Shown here piece after piece: positions 1-5,648 of a stretch of 9,325 nucleotides of DNA. A program made the position numbers and the translations under genes. How positions within the stretch are numbered: the stretch's first letter is position 1; every line of letters starts with the position of its first letter. The stretch spans positions 1 to 9,325 of the forward strand of contig JAIEFH010000208.1 in the NCBI GenBank assembly GCA_029067025.1, given 5' to 3'. A model generated the notes under the pieces. That model was not told the DNA's origin and ran no database searches. It worked only from the letters and a program-made list of their open reading frames with translations. Origin of the DNA: Oscillospiraceae bacterium. Lineage in GTDB: Bacteria > Bacillota > Clostridia > Oscillospirales > Oscillospiraceae.

Positions 1-1955
1 ATCTTCACCAGCTCCACCGTGTCGCCAACAACCGCGTCCCGGGTGGGCGGCGGGGGCGGCAGTTCCTCTTTTTTGCCGCCCAGGGCGGCGTCCGCTTCGT
101 TAAGTTTCCGGCGCAGCTCAGCCCTCTGCTCGTTGTCGTCCACCCACTCCCGGCTCTGCTCCTGACGGCGGCGCATTTCATTCAGCTCTTTAAAGGTCTG
201 GTCGGCGGCGTCACGGGCCTGCTCGATGATAGACCGGGCCTCCGCCTGGGCCTTCTCGGTGGCGCGCCGCCGCTCCTCCTCAATATGGGCGCGGTACTGC
301 TCCGCCTGGGCGCGGGCCTCCTCCATCTCCCGGCGCAGCTTGGCCGCCTGCTCCTTCTCCTTCTCCATGGCCTGGCGCTGGATGTCCAGCTGGCTGAGCA
401 CGTCCTCAAAACGCACATTCTCCGCGTCGATGCGGTCTGCGGCCTTCTGGATGATATAGTCGGGCAGGCCCAGCCGCCGGGAAATGGCGAACGCGTTAGA
501 CTTGCCCGGAATGCCAATGAGCACCCGGTAGGTTGGGGCAAGCGTCTCCACATCGAACTCGCAGGAGGCGTTCTCCACCCCGGCGGTGGTCATGGCGTAA
601 ACCTTCAGCTCAGCGTAGTGGGTGGTGGCGGCCACCGTAGCCCCCATCCCCCGGGCGGACTCGATGATGGCGGCGGCCAGGGCCGCGCCCTCCACCGGGT
701 CGGTGCCCGCGCCCAGCTCATCAAACAGAATCAGCGTTTCGTCGTCCGCCTGCTCCAGAATGGCCACAATGTTGGTCATGTGGGAGGAGAAGGTAGACAG
801 GGACTGGTCGATGGACTGCTCATCCCCGATGTCGGCCAGCACGGCGGAGCACACCTTGACAGTGGAGCCGTCCGCCGCCGGGATATGCAGGCCGCACTGG
901 GCCATGAGGGTAAGCAAGCCCAGGGTTTTCAGCGTGACAGTCTTTCCGCCGGTGTTGGGGCCGGTGATGACCAGGGTGTCAAATTTGCCGCCCAGGGCCA
1001 GGTCGTTGCGCACGGCGGTCTTGGGGTCCAGCAGGGGGTGGCGGGCGCGGCGCAGCTCGATATGGCTGCCCAGAGCAGGCTCCATAGCCCCCATGGCGGA
1101 GGACAGCTTGGCCCGGGCAAAGATGCAGTCCAGGGACACCAGGGTCTGGTAGTCGTCCTCAATGTCTGTTTTGAACCCGGCGCAGTCGGCGGACAGCTCC
1201 GCCAAAATGCGCTCAATCTCCTTCTGCTCCTTGGCTTGCAGCTCCCGCAGCTCGTTGTTGGCGTTCACCACCCCCATGGGCTCGATGAAGAAGGTGCCGC
1301 CGGAGCCGGACACGTCGTGGACCAGGCCGGGAATGTCGTTTTTGTGCTCGCTCTTGACGGGCACCACGTACCGGCCGCCCCGCATGGTGATGATAGCGTC
1401 CTGCAAATACTTGGACTGGTTGGACGAAATCAGCCGGTTGAGCACATCCCGCACCTTGCCCGCCGCCGCCCGGATGTGCCGCCGGATGTCGGCCAGCTCC
1501 GGGGAGGCGGCGTCGGCAATCTCGTCCTCGCTGAGGACGGAGCCGGTGATCTTGTCCTCCAGGAAGCGGTTAGCGGTCAGGCTTTCAAAGTAGCCGTCCA
1601 GCACTGTCTTGACCTCGCCGTTTCCCGCGCCGTACTCCCGGACGCTCCTCGCACAGCGCAGCACCTGGGCAATGTCCAGCAGCTCCCGGGTGTTCAGCGC
1701 GCCGCCCCGATCCGCCCGTTGCAGGGCCGCGGCCACCGGCTTCACCCCGGACAGGGAAGGCGTGCCGTGCTTCACCAAAAGGTCGAAAGCGGCAGAGGTC
1801 TGCTTTTGCAGCCGGTGTACGTCATTCTGCACATCCAGGGGCCGCAGGGCCAGACAGCGCTCCTTGCCCTCCTCGGTGGCCGCCTCGTCCGCCAGCAGGG
1901 CCAGCACACAGGGCAGCTCCAGGGTCTCGATGGATTTTTCAAATAATTGCGTCAT
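1..1955 (-). CDS. mutS2: Endonuclease MutS2 / ribosome-rescue ATPase, 3' end cut by window edge
   Basis: MutS2 is a MutS-family ATPase without a mismatch-recognition domain. In Bacillus it acts on collided ribosomes and affects recombination. 651 codons are visible of a family that usually has about 780-800, so the part off the left edge should hold the rest of the KOW-like segment and the C-terminal Smr nuclease domain. Visible in order: helical core and clamp (about residues 1-310), Walker A TGPNTGGKT (331-339), the MutS-type STFSSHMTNI segment (388-397), Walker B LILFDELGAGTDP (408-420), TTHYAELK (444-451), and a long charged coiled coil (about 515-625) leading to a proline run and GDTVELVK at the edge. 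The ATG at 1955 follows GAGG about 8 bases upstream and starts 15 bases after the recO stop, so it is probably co-transcribed with recO. Identity is secure. Whether the Smr domain is intact cannot be seen. Confidence 0.96.
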   Translation of the reverse strand, partial: MTQLFEKSIETLELPCVLALLADEAATEEGKERCLALRPLDVQNDVHRLQKQTSAAFDLLVKHGTPSLSGVKPVAAALQRADRGGALNTRELLDIAQVLRCARSVREYGAGNGEVKTVLDGYFESLTANRFLEDKITGSVLSEDEIADAASPELADIRRHIRAAAGKVRDVLNRLISSNQSKYLQDAIITMRGGRYVVPVKSEHKNDIPGLVHDVSGSGGTFFIEPMGVVNANNELRELQAKEQKEIERILAELSADCAGFKTDIEDDYQTLVSLDCIFARAKLSSAMGAMEPALGSHIELRRARHPLLDPKTAVRNDLALGGKFDTLVITGPNTGGKTVTLKTLGLLTLMAQCGLHIPAADGSTVKVCSAVLADIGDEQSIDQSLSTFSSHMTNIVAILEQADDETLILFDELGAGTDPVEGAALAAAIIESARGMGATVAATTHYAELKVYAMTTAGVENASCEFDVETLAPTYRVLIGIPGKSNAFAISRRLGLPDYIIQKAADRIDAENVRFEDVLSQLDIQRQAMEKEKEQAAKLRREMEEARAQAEQYRAHIEEERRRATEKAQAEARSIIEQARDAADQTFKELNEMRRRQEQSREWVDDNEQRAELRRKLNEADAALGGKKEELPPPPPTRDAVVGDTVELVK

Positions 1956-1970
1956 GATTTTTTCCTCAAT

Positions 1971-2732
1971 TTATAACGAAGGTTTGTAAGTAATCTTCTT
2001 GTAGAAGTCCAACGTTCGGAATCCCCGCTCCAGCCGGGTCATCAGGTACGCCTCCGAGGCGTCGGACAGCTTTTGCAGCCCCTCGCCGTCCAGCCGGAAG
2101 GACAGCAGACGCTTCCGGGGCCCCCAGGTGATGTGCCGCAGGGCGGCCAGTGCCGCCGTGGTCAGCGGCATGGACACCCCCTCCCCCAGCTTGTCCCGGC
2201 AGGAGCCGCAGTGGACGGTGCCCTCTCCCAAATGGATGTGGGGTTCGCGGGGCTGCTCCCGCCCGCACACACCGCATCGGGCAATTTGGGGCTCATACCC
2301 CGCCAGGGCCATAGACCGCCACTCAAAGGCGGCCTTCACCTGGGGCAGGGGCACAGGCAGCTTATCCAAGGCGTGGAGGCAGTTCAGCGTCACCGCCAGC
2401 AAACCGGGGTCTGGCTGGCCCTCCTCGGCCAAAGCCTCCGTGACTTCTACAAAGTAGCTGGCCAGGGCGATCTTCTCCAAATCCCCTCGTACCCCGTTAA
2501 ACAGCCGCTCGGAGGCGGTCTCCTTCACGGCCCACCGCCCATTGTACTCGTACAGGGTAAACTCTCCCCAGGCCAGAAGCTGGCAGCCGGAGGCGATGGG
2601 GCTGTCCTTCCTTCGGCACCCCCGGGCGGACACGGTGAGTTTCCCCTCCTTCTCGGTGAGCAGGGTGAGTATCTTATCTGATTCCTTGTAATTCACCTCG
2701 CGCAGCACGAGGGCGTTCGTTGTCAGGTGCAT
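1971..2732 (-). CDS. recO: DNA repair protein RecO
   Basis: RecO loads RecA onto SSB-coated single-stranded DNA together with RecR (RecFOR pathway) and anneals complementary strands. The 253-residue protein has the usual length and layout. An N-terminal OB-fold (about 1-80) opens with LTTNALVLREVNYKESDKI and contains the LTEKEGKLTVSARGCRR stretch. A helical domain follows. A four-cysteine zinc site is visible at C153/C156 and C175/C178 (CGVC...CGSC), typical of Gram-positive RecO. The ATG at 2732 has AGGAG with about 8 bases spacing. It lies 51 bases after the yqzL-like gene and 15 bases before mutS2. The era-yqzL-recO order is a conserved Firmicutes arrangement, here interrupted by one extra gene. 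High confidence. Confidence 0.96.
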   Translation of the reverse strand: MHLTTNALVLREVNYKESDKILTLLTEKEGKLTVSARGCRRKDSPIASGCQLLAWGEFTLYEYNGRWAVKETASERLFNGVRGDLEKIALASYFVEVTEALAEEGQPDPGLLAVTLNCLHALDKLPVPLPQVKAAFEWRSMALAGYEPQIARCGVCGREQPREPHIHLGEGTVHCGSCRDKLGEGVSMPLTTAALAALRHITWGPRKRLLSFRLDGEGLQKLSDASEAYLMTRLERGFRTLDFYKKITYKPSL

Positions 2733-2748
2733 AGCGACGCTCCTATGT

Positions 2749-2778
2749 ACCGCCCCGGTGAAGCGCAGTCCGGGCGGT
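2749..2778 (-). other. Hairpin in the recO leader
   Basis: An inverted repeat lies between the yqzL-like stop and the recO ribosome-binding site. ACCGCCC-GG on one side pairs with CCGGGCGGT on the other with one bulged C and an 11-base loop, a stem of about nine pairs. In the recO transcript it sits just upstream of the AGGAG, and no U-run follows it. It therefore looks more like an RNA structure near a ribosome-binding site or a processing site than a terminator for minus-strand transcription. A role is inferred only. Confidence 0.4.
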
Positions 2779-2783
2779 TTGAT

Positions 2784-2966
2784 TTAAGTGAGCCTCCCAG
2801 GGCTGCCAGGGCTGTTGTCCGATGGGCCGGACTGGGCTCCGAAGGTTGTGCCTTCCGCCCCCGGCCCGGCATCATCTTTGAGCTGTCCCATCCGCTCCCG
2901 GCTCATGAGCCAGGCCTCCGGCATTCCGGTAGTCCAAAACAGGCCCCAATAGGGTTCGTTCATCAT
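2784..2966 (-). CDS. yqzL: YqzL-like small protein with extended tail
   Basis: This is a 60-residue protein directly upstream of recO, the place where Bacillus and many Clostridia carry the short yqzL gene (about 45-50 residues, function unknown). The N-terminal part fits the family pattern as I remember it: W7, L9-F10, T13-G14, then E17-A18-W19-L20-M21, that is W-x-LF-x-x-TG-x-x-EAWL. The last half (about 31-60) is a low-complexity stretch rich in Gly, Ser and Pro, not typical of the family, and may be a neutral extension. Two ATGs stand side by side; the first is 8 bases after a perfect AGGAGG. Position, ribosome-binding site and motif all agree. The family name rests on a short motif plus context. 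Confidence 0.72.
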   Translation of the reverse strand: MMNEPYWGLFWTTGMPEAWLMSRERMGQLKDDAGPGAEGTTFGAQSGPSDNSPGSPGRLT

Positions 2967-2974
2967 CTGCCGTC

Positions 2975-2980
2975 CCTCCT
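2975..2980 (-). promoter_or_regulatory. Ribosome-binding site of the yqzL-like gene
   Basis: Perfect AGGAGG on the minus strand, 8 bases before the ATG at 2966 and 11 before the next ATG. It is the main evidence that this short reading frame is a translated gene rather than spacer, and it favours the first ATG. Confidence 0.8.
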
Positions 2981-3017
2981 GTCCATGGTTAGCATGGGCA
3001 GAGACGGGCGGATTATG

Positions 3018-3698
3018 TCAGGGAATTTTTGCGTCCTGAGCCTCGGCCATGGCTGAGGCAGACCAGCGCAACAGACGGGCAAACACAGCTTCCGGCGGCT
3101 CTTCGGCTTCATGCTTGGTCAAGCCGCACTCCAAAATCTTCCGCTCATCCCCGGAAAGCCGGGTCAGCAGATCCTTCTTCGCCCGCACATTTTCGCCGGT
3201 GCGCAGCTCGTGTTGGGCCCGCAGGACGAAGAAAATACTCTTATGGGCGTTTGCCAAAAACTGCGGCCGCTTCTCCCTCTCACCATACAGGTAGGTGTGA
3301 ACCGCGGCGTGGTACAGCCCCGACGCGCCCACGGCCACCGCGTCCGCCCAATCGTTTCGGTTCAGAGGCGGCAGCAGCTCCGCCAGACTCCCATACACGT
3401 CCCGGGTGTCCCGGGCTACCCCCAGCAGATCGTACTTCGGCCAGCTCTTCAGCTCCAACCCCCCGCACAGGAAGCCGCAGGCCTTCTCCCCCTCGGGCAT
3501 AGCGGACACAATGGCCCGGTAAGCGTCCAGGTCGGCCAGCTCCACCTCATCCAGCACAGTCACCACGTCGATGTCGCTGTCCTCAGTAGCCTCTCCCCGT
3601 CCATAGCTGCCCTGGAGACCCAGAAACAGCAGGCGAGAGCCAAACTCATCCGTCAGCTTCCCGGCGAGCTCTTTCATCCAACTTTCGATGTCTACCAT
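3018..3698 (-). CDS. Nucleotidyltransferase-domain protein
   Basis: A 226-residue protein of the DNA polymerase beta-like nucleotidyltransferase superfamily. The active-site signature is clear: GSYGRG at 30-35 followed by DSDID at 40-44, so D42 and D44 are the likely metal-binding acidic residues. The C-terminal half (about 115-200) is helical, with a Tyr/His-rich segment and a block around ANAHKSIFFVLRAQHELRTG, reminiscent of the helical domain of aminoglycoside nucleotidyltransferases. The substrate cannot be told from sequence: candidates are a small molecule (drug-modifying type), a protein or an RNA. Its GAGGA ribosome-binding site lies inside the last codons of era and its ATG is 3 bases after the era stop, so translation is probably coupled to era. 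I do not recall this gene as a standard member of the era-recO cluster. Superfamily certain, function unknown. Confidence 0.88.
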   Translation of the reverse strand: MVDIESWMKELAGKLTDEFGSRLLFLGLQGSYGRGEATEDSDIDVVTVLDEVELADLDAYRAIVSAMPEGEKACGFLCGGLELKSWPKYDLLGVARDTRDVYGSLAELLPPLNRNDWADAVAVGASGLYHAAVHTYLYGEREKRPQFLANAHKSIFFVLRAQHELRTGENVRAKKDLLTRLSGDERKILECGLTKHEAEEPPEAVFARLLRWSASAMAEAQDAKIP

Positions 3699-3701
3699 GG
3701 C

Positions 3702-4595
3702 TCAGTCCTCAGTATACCCGAAATTCTGGATGGCGGCGGGATTATCTCTCCAGTTCTCCTTCACCTTCACCCACGTCTCCAAATACACTTTGGCCCCCAT
3801 AAACGCCTCCATGTCCTGCCGGGCCTGGGTGCTGATCTTTTTCAGCATGGCCCCGCCCTTGCCGATGATGATGCCCTTGTGGGAGGCTTTCTCACAGTAT
3901 ATGGTCACATGGCAGTCGATGATGTCGTTGTCCCGCTGGGAGAATTTGGTCACCTCCACCGCCGTGCCGTGGGGGATTTCTTTGTCCAGCTCCCGCAGCA
4001 GCTTCTCCCGGACGATCTCCGCCATGATCTGCCGCTCCGGCTGGTCGGTGACCGCCCCGTCGGGGAACAGCTGAGGCCCCTCGGGCAGCCAGCCCCCCAA
4101 CACCTCCAGCAGCTCGTCCACACCCTCGCCGGTTTTCGCCGAGATGGGCACCACCGCGTCCCAGTCGTAGGCCGCGCCGTACACCGCCATCACCGACAGC
4201 AGCTTTTCCTTCTCCACCGTGTCGATCTTGTTGATGACCAGCGCGGCGGGTGCGCCCAACGCGCGGATGCGGTCAATCAGCTCCTGTTCCGGCCCGCCGA
4301 TGTGGTCCACCGGCTCCACCAGCAGCATCACCCCGTCCACGTCCGCCACCGACTGGCGCACCACCTTGACCATGTAGTCGCCCAGGCGGGTGCGGGCACG
4401 GTGCAGCCCCGGCGTGTCCACAAACACGAACTGGCTGTCCCCTCGGTTGAGAACGGCACAGATGCGGTTGCGGGTGGTCTGGGGTTTGGGGGAGACGATG
4501 GCGATTTTCTCCCCCGCCAGCGTGTTGGTCAGGGTGGACTTGCCCACGTTGGGCCGTCCGCAGATGGTAATAATGCCGCTTTTCTTGATGTTCAT
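3702..4595 (-). CDS. era: GTPase Era
   Basis: Era is an essential-type GTPase that binds the 3' end of 16S rRNA and helps mature the 30S subunit. The 297-residue length is typical. All G motifs are visible: G1 GRPNVGKST (13-21), G2 region QTTRNR (39-44), G3 DTPG (60-63), G4 NKID (122-125) and G5 SAK (152-154). A C-terminal KH domain follows, with GKGG at 245-248 and the family-typical YLETWVKVKENWR near 271-283. The ATG at 4595 has GAGG 8 bases upstream. It lies 58 bases after ybeY, a functional partner in rRNA maturation. dgkA and cdd, often found between ybeY and era in Firmicutes, are missing here. High confidence. Confidence 0.98.
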   Translation of the reverse strand: MNIKKSGIITICGRPNVGKSTLTNTLAGEKIAIVSPKPQTTRNRICAVLNRGDSQFVFVDTPGLHRARTRLGDYMVKVVRQSVADVDGVMLLVEPVDHIGGPEQELIDRIRALGAPAALVINKIDTVEKEKLLSVMAVYGAAYDWDAVVPISAKTGEGVDELLEVLGGWLPEGPQLFPDGAVTDQPERQIMAEIVREKLLRELDKEIPHGTAVEVTKFSQRDNDIIDCHVTIYCEKASHKGIIIGKGGAMLKKISTQARQDMEAFMGAKVYLETWVKVKENWRDNPAAIQNFGYTED

Positions 4596-4653
4596 TAGGT
4601 GATCCTCAACTTTCTAAAATATTCCGGCATTGAGCGTGCCGTGCTTATTGGTA

Positions 4654-5142
4654 TTATCGTTCCAGACCCAATTCCGCCATAATGGCCTCCTCGCGCTCTC
4701 GCATCCGGGCCTTCATCGGCCCCTCGTCCAGGTGGTCGTAGCCCAGCAGGTGCAAAACGGAGTGGACGGCTAAGTACGCCAGCTCCCGGCGGTTAGAGTG
4801 CCCGTACTCCTTGGCCTGGGCGTGGACCCGCTCCAGAGAGATGCACATATCCCCCAAAGGCACCAGGCCAGTGGCGGGGTCGGCGTCCTCCTCGGTGGGC
4901 TTGTCCCCCGGCTGGAGGTCAAACATGGGGAAGCTCAACACATCGGTGGGGGCGTCCACCCCCCGCATATCCAGATTCACTCGGTGTATGCCCGCGTCAT
5001 TGGTGACAAGGACATTAACTTCACAGGGTGTATCCACGCCTTCGACCTCCAGGGCGGTACGGATGACCTTGCGCAAAAAGGAGCGCAGTCCCTCGTCCAC
5101 GCCGGGCACGTCGGCGGAGATGATGATCTCGTGTTTAGGCAT
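4654..5142 (-). CDS. ybeY: Endoribonuclease / rRNA maturation factor YbeY
   Basis: YbeY (UPF0054) is a zinc-dependent single-strand endoribonuclease implicated in 16S rRNA 3'-end maturation and ribosome quality control. At 162 residues it has the usual length. The metal-binding motif HSVLHLLGYDH is at 127-137, giving H127, H131 and H137. The conserved TDVLSFP (66-72) and LGD (96-98) blocks are also present. The start A at 5142 is the last base of the upstream repressor's TAA (a TAATG overlap), and GGGAGG lies in the end of that gene, so translation is probably coupled to the repressor gene. That neighbour is unusual; in many Firmicutes yqfF/pgpH sits here. High confidence for identity. Confidence 0.97.
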   Translation of the reverse strand: MPKHEIIISADVPGVDEGLRSFLRKVIRTALEVEGVDTPCEVNVLVTNDAGIHRVNLDMRGVDAPTDVLSFPMFDLQPGDKPTEEDADPATGLVPLGDMCISLERVHAQAKEYGHSNRRELAYLAVHSVLHLLGYDHLDEGPMKARMREREEAIMAELGLER

Positions 5143-5354
5143 TATCGGTTGACCTCCCGCTTGTCGGTACGGCCCATGAGCCAGTCCATAGATACATCAA
5201 AAAATTCCGCAATCGCCAGCAGCGTATCTCCACGCGGCACCGCTCCCAATTCAAGATCCTGGTAACCCCGGGCAGACAGGCCAATATTAGCGGCCACCGC
5301 CGCCTGTGTCAAATGTTTTTCGCCGCGTAATTGTCGAATTCGTTTAGAAAACAT
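5142..5354 (-). CDS. XRE-family transcriptional repressor (small HTH protein)
   Basis: A 70-residue Cro/cI-like DNA-binding protein made of little more than the helix-turn-helix domain. FSKRIRQLRGEKHLTQ is the typical helix 1/2 opening. LTQAAVAANIGLSARGYQDLE (about 15-35) is the HTH core, and the protein ends FFDVSMDWLMGRTD, a common closing pattern of XRE repressors. I chose the ATG at 5354 because AAGGGAG stands 5 bases before it; an in-frame ATG at 5375 has no ribosome-binding site and would add 7 residues. Its stop overlaps the ybeY start. Base and codon use look less GC-rich than the neighbours (TTA, CGA, TTT and AAA codons), hinting at acquisition. A near-ideal operator lies directly upstream, so autoregulation and control of the divergent small gene are likely. 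Confidence 0.92.
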   Translation of the reverse strand: MFSKRIRQLRGEKHLTQAAVAANIGLSARGYQDLELGAVPRGDTLLAIAEFFDVSMDWLMGRTDKREVNR

Positions 5355-5359
5355 AAAAT

Positions 5360-5366
5360 CTCCCTT
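5360..5366 (-). promoter_or_regulatory. Ribosome-binding site fixing the repressor start
   Basis: AAGGGAG on the minus strand, 5 bases before the ATG at 5354. It decides between two in-frame ATGs. It overlaps by two bases the -35 box of the opposite-strand promoter, showing how compact the divergent control region is. Confidence 0.75.
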
Positions 5367-5393
5367 GACATACATTTATCTGTGTGCTATGCT
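5365..5393 (+). promoter_or_regulatory. Sigma-A type promoter for the 60-codon plus-strand gene
   Basis: Perfect -35 TTGACA at 5365-5370, a 17-base spacer, and -10 TATGCT at 5388-5393 with the extended element TGc at 5385-5387. Transcription should begin near 5400, about 33 bases before the ATG at 5433. The -10 and start point are overlapped by the large palindrome and the spacer holds a second half-conserved site, so a protein bound at either should repress this promoter. This is the strongest vegetative-type promoter I see in the window. Confidence 0.8.
5371..5384. promoter_or_regulatory. Second, degenerate operator site
   Basis: TACAT-TTAT-CTGTG repeats the design of the perfect site (TACAG-TTTT-CTGTA) with the same 4-base centre and one mismatch in each half. 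It lies between the -35 and -10 boxes of the plus-strand promoter, centre-to-centre 28 bases from the perfect site. A tandem strong/weak pair is common for XRE/cI-type repressors. The assignment is inference from similarity. Confidence 0.5.
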
Positions 5394-5419
5394 CAATATA
5401 CAGTTTTCTGTATATTGAG
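5392..5419. promoter_or_regulatory. Perfect 28-bp palindrome, likely operator of the XRE repressor
   Basis: CTCAATATACAG and its exact reverse complement CTGTATATTGAG flank a TTTT centre: 12-bp arms without a mismatch. It lies in the control region between the repressor gene and the divergent small gene, overlapping the -10 and the expected transcription start of the plus-strand promoter. A core such as TACAG-N4-CTGTA is the kind of dyad bound by dimers of small XRE/cI-like repressors. On the minus strand it also contains a TATATT that could serve as a -10 for the repressor gene, though no good -35 precedes it. Binding by the adjacent repressor is inferred from position. Confidence 0.8.
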
Positions 5420-5432
5420 GGAGTGGTACGGT

Positions 5433-5615
5433 ATGGAAGAAGAAATTCCCATCATTGTAGAGGCGCTGTACCGTTATTTTGTGACCTCGCCTGATCCCCG
5501 CTTCTGGCCCGACTACTTAAAGAAAGAGCCTGTCCAGGGCCACGGCCTGTGGTCTTTCTATCAGGGGCTTCGTCTTGGGATGCAAATGGCGGATGCCTGT
5601 TTGGAAAAGCAGTAA
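5433..5615 (+). CDS. Uncharacterised 60-residue protein, divergent from the repressor
   Basis: I do not recognise this family. The ATG at 5433 has GGGAG about 9 bases upstream and a complete promoter before it; an upstream in-frame extension to 5331 has no ribosome-binding site and crosses the promoter and operator, so it is not used. The protein is acidic at its start (MEEEIP), appears mostly helical, contains an aromatic, proline-bearing middle (RYFVTSPDPRFWPDYLKKEP) and ends with SFYQGLRLGMQMADACLEK. That F-x-x-G-x-x-LG-x-x-x ending vaguely recalls the C-termini of small uncharacterised clostridial proteins. There is no signal peptide, membrane segment or cysteine pair. It converges on phoH, ending 32 bases from the phoH stop. 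Promoter, ribosome-binding site and stop together make it a likely real gene. Possible roles, purely inferred: a partner or antagonist of the repressor, or an accessory regulator. Confidence 0.72.
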   Translation: MEEEIPIIVEALYRYFVTSPDPRFWPDYLKKEPVQGHGLWSFYQGLRLGMQMADACLEKQ

Positions 5616-5618
5616 GGG

Positions 5619-5648
5619 GTCAGCTGACGGGCGCACAATGTGCGCCCC
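5619..5648. repeat. Paired palindromes between convergent genes, overlapping the phoH stop
   Basis: Two adjacent palindromes. GTCAGCTGAC (5619-5628) is perfect over 10 bp. GGGCGCAC-AAT-GTGCGCCC (5629-5647) forms an 8-bp GC stem with a 3-base loop. The second runs up to the phoH stop codon (TAG at 5650-5648). No T-run follows on either strand, so it is not a classical intrinsic terminator, but a GC-rich hairpin between convergent genes could slow or end transcription or protect 3' ends. The flanking TAGGGGCGCAC form resembles dispersed palindromic units I associate with GC-rich gut Clostridia; that likeness is from memory. Confidence 0.55.

Noticed and set aside
285..1946. 553-codon open frame on the plus strand
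   Set aside because: It lies exactly opposite mutS2, whose conserved motifs are all visible. The translation is rich in Gly, His, Val and Leu in the repeating way typical of antisense frames in GC-rich genes, and there is no ribosome-binding site or family motif.
3041..3058. Near-perfect inverted repeat around CCATGG at the end of the nucleotidyltransferase gene
   Set aside because: It lies within codons for the Ala/Glu/Met-rich C-terminus, has no following T-run, and is explained by codon choice.
3111..4598. 495-codon open frame on the plus strand
   Set aside because: Antisense shadow of the nucleotidyltransferase and era. It crosses two genes with clear motifs, has a His/Gln/Val-rich composition and shows no recognisable domain.
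4625..4641. Small inverted repeat between ybeY and era followed by an AT-rich stretch on the minus strand
   Set aside because: Only five base pairs (CGGCA/TGCCG) with a 7-base loop, too weak to call a terminator. era is likely expressed with ybeY.
5331..5432. Upstream in-frame extension of the 60-codon gene
   Set aside because: It would translate through the promoter, operator and repressor ribosome-binding site and has no ribosome-binding site of its own. The ATG at 5433 has one.
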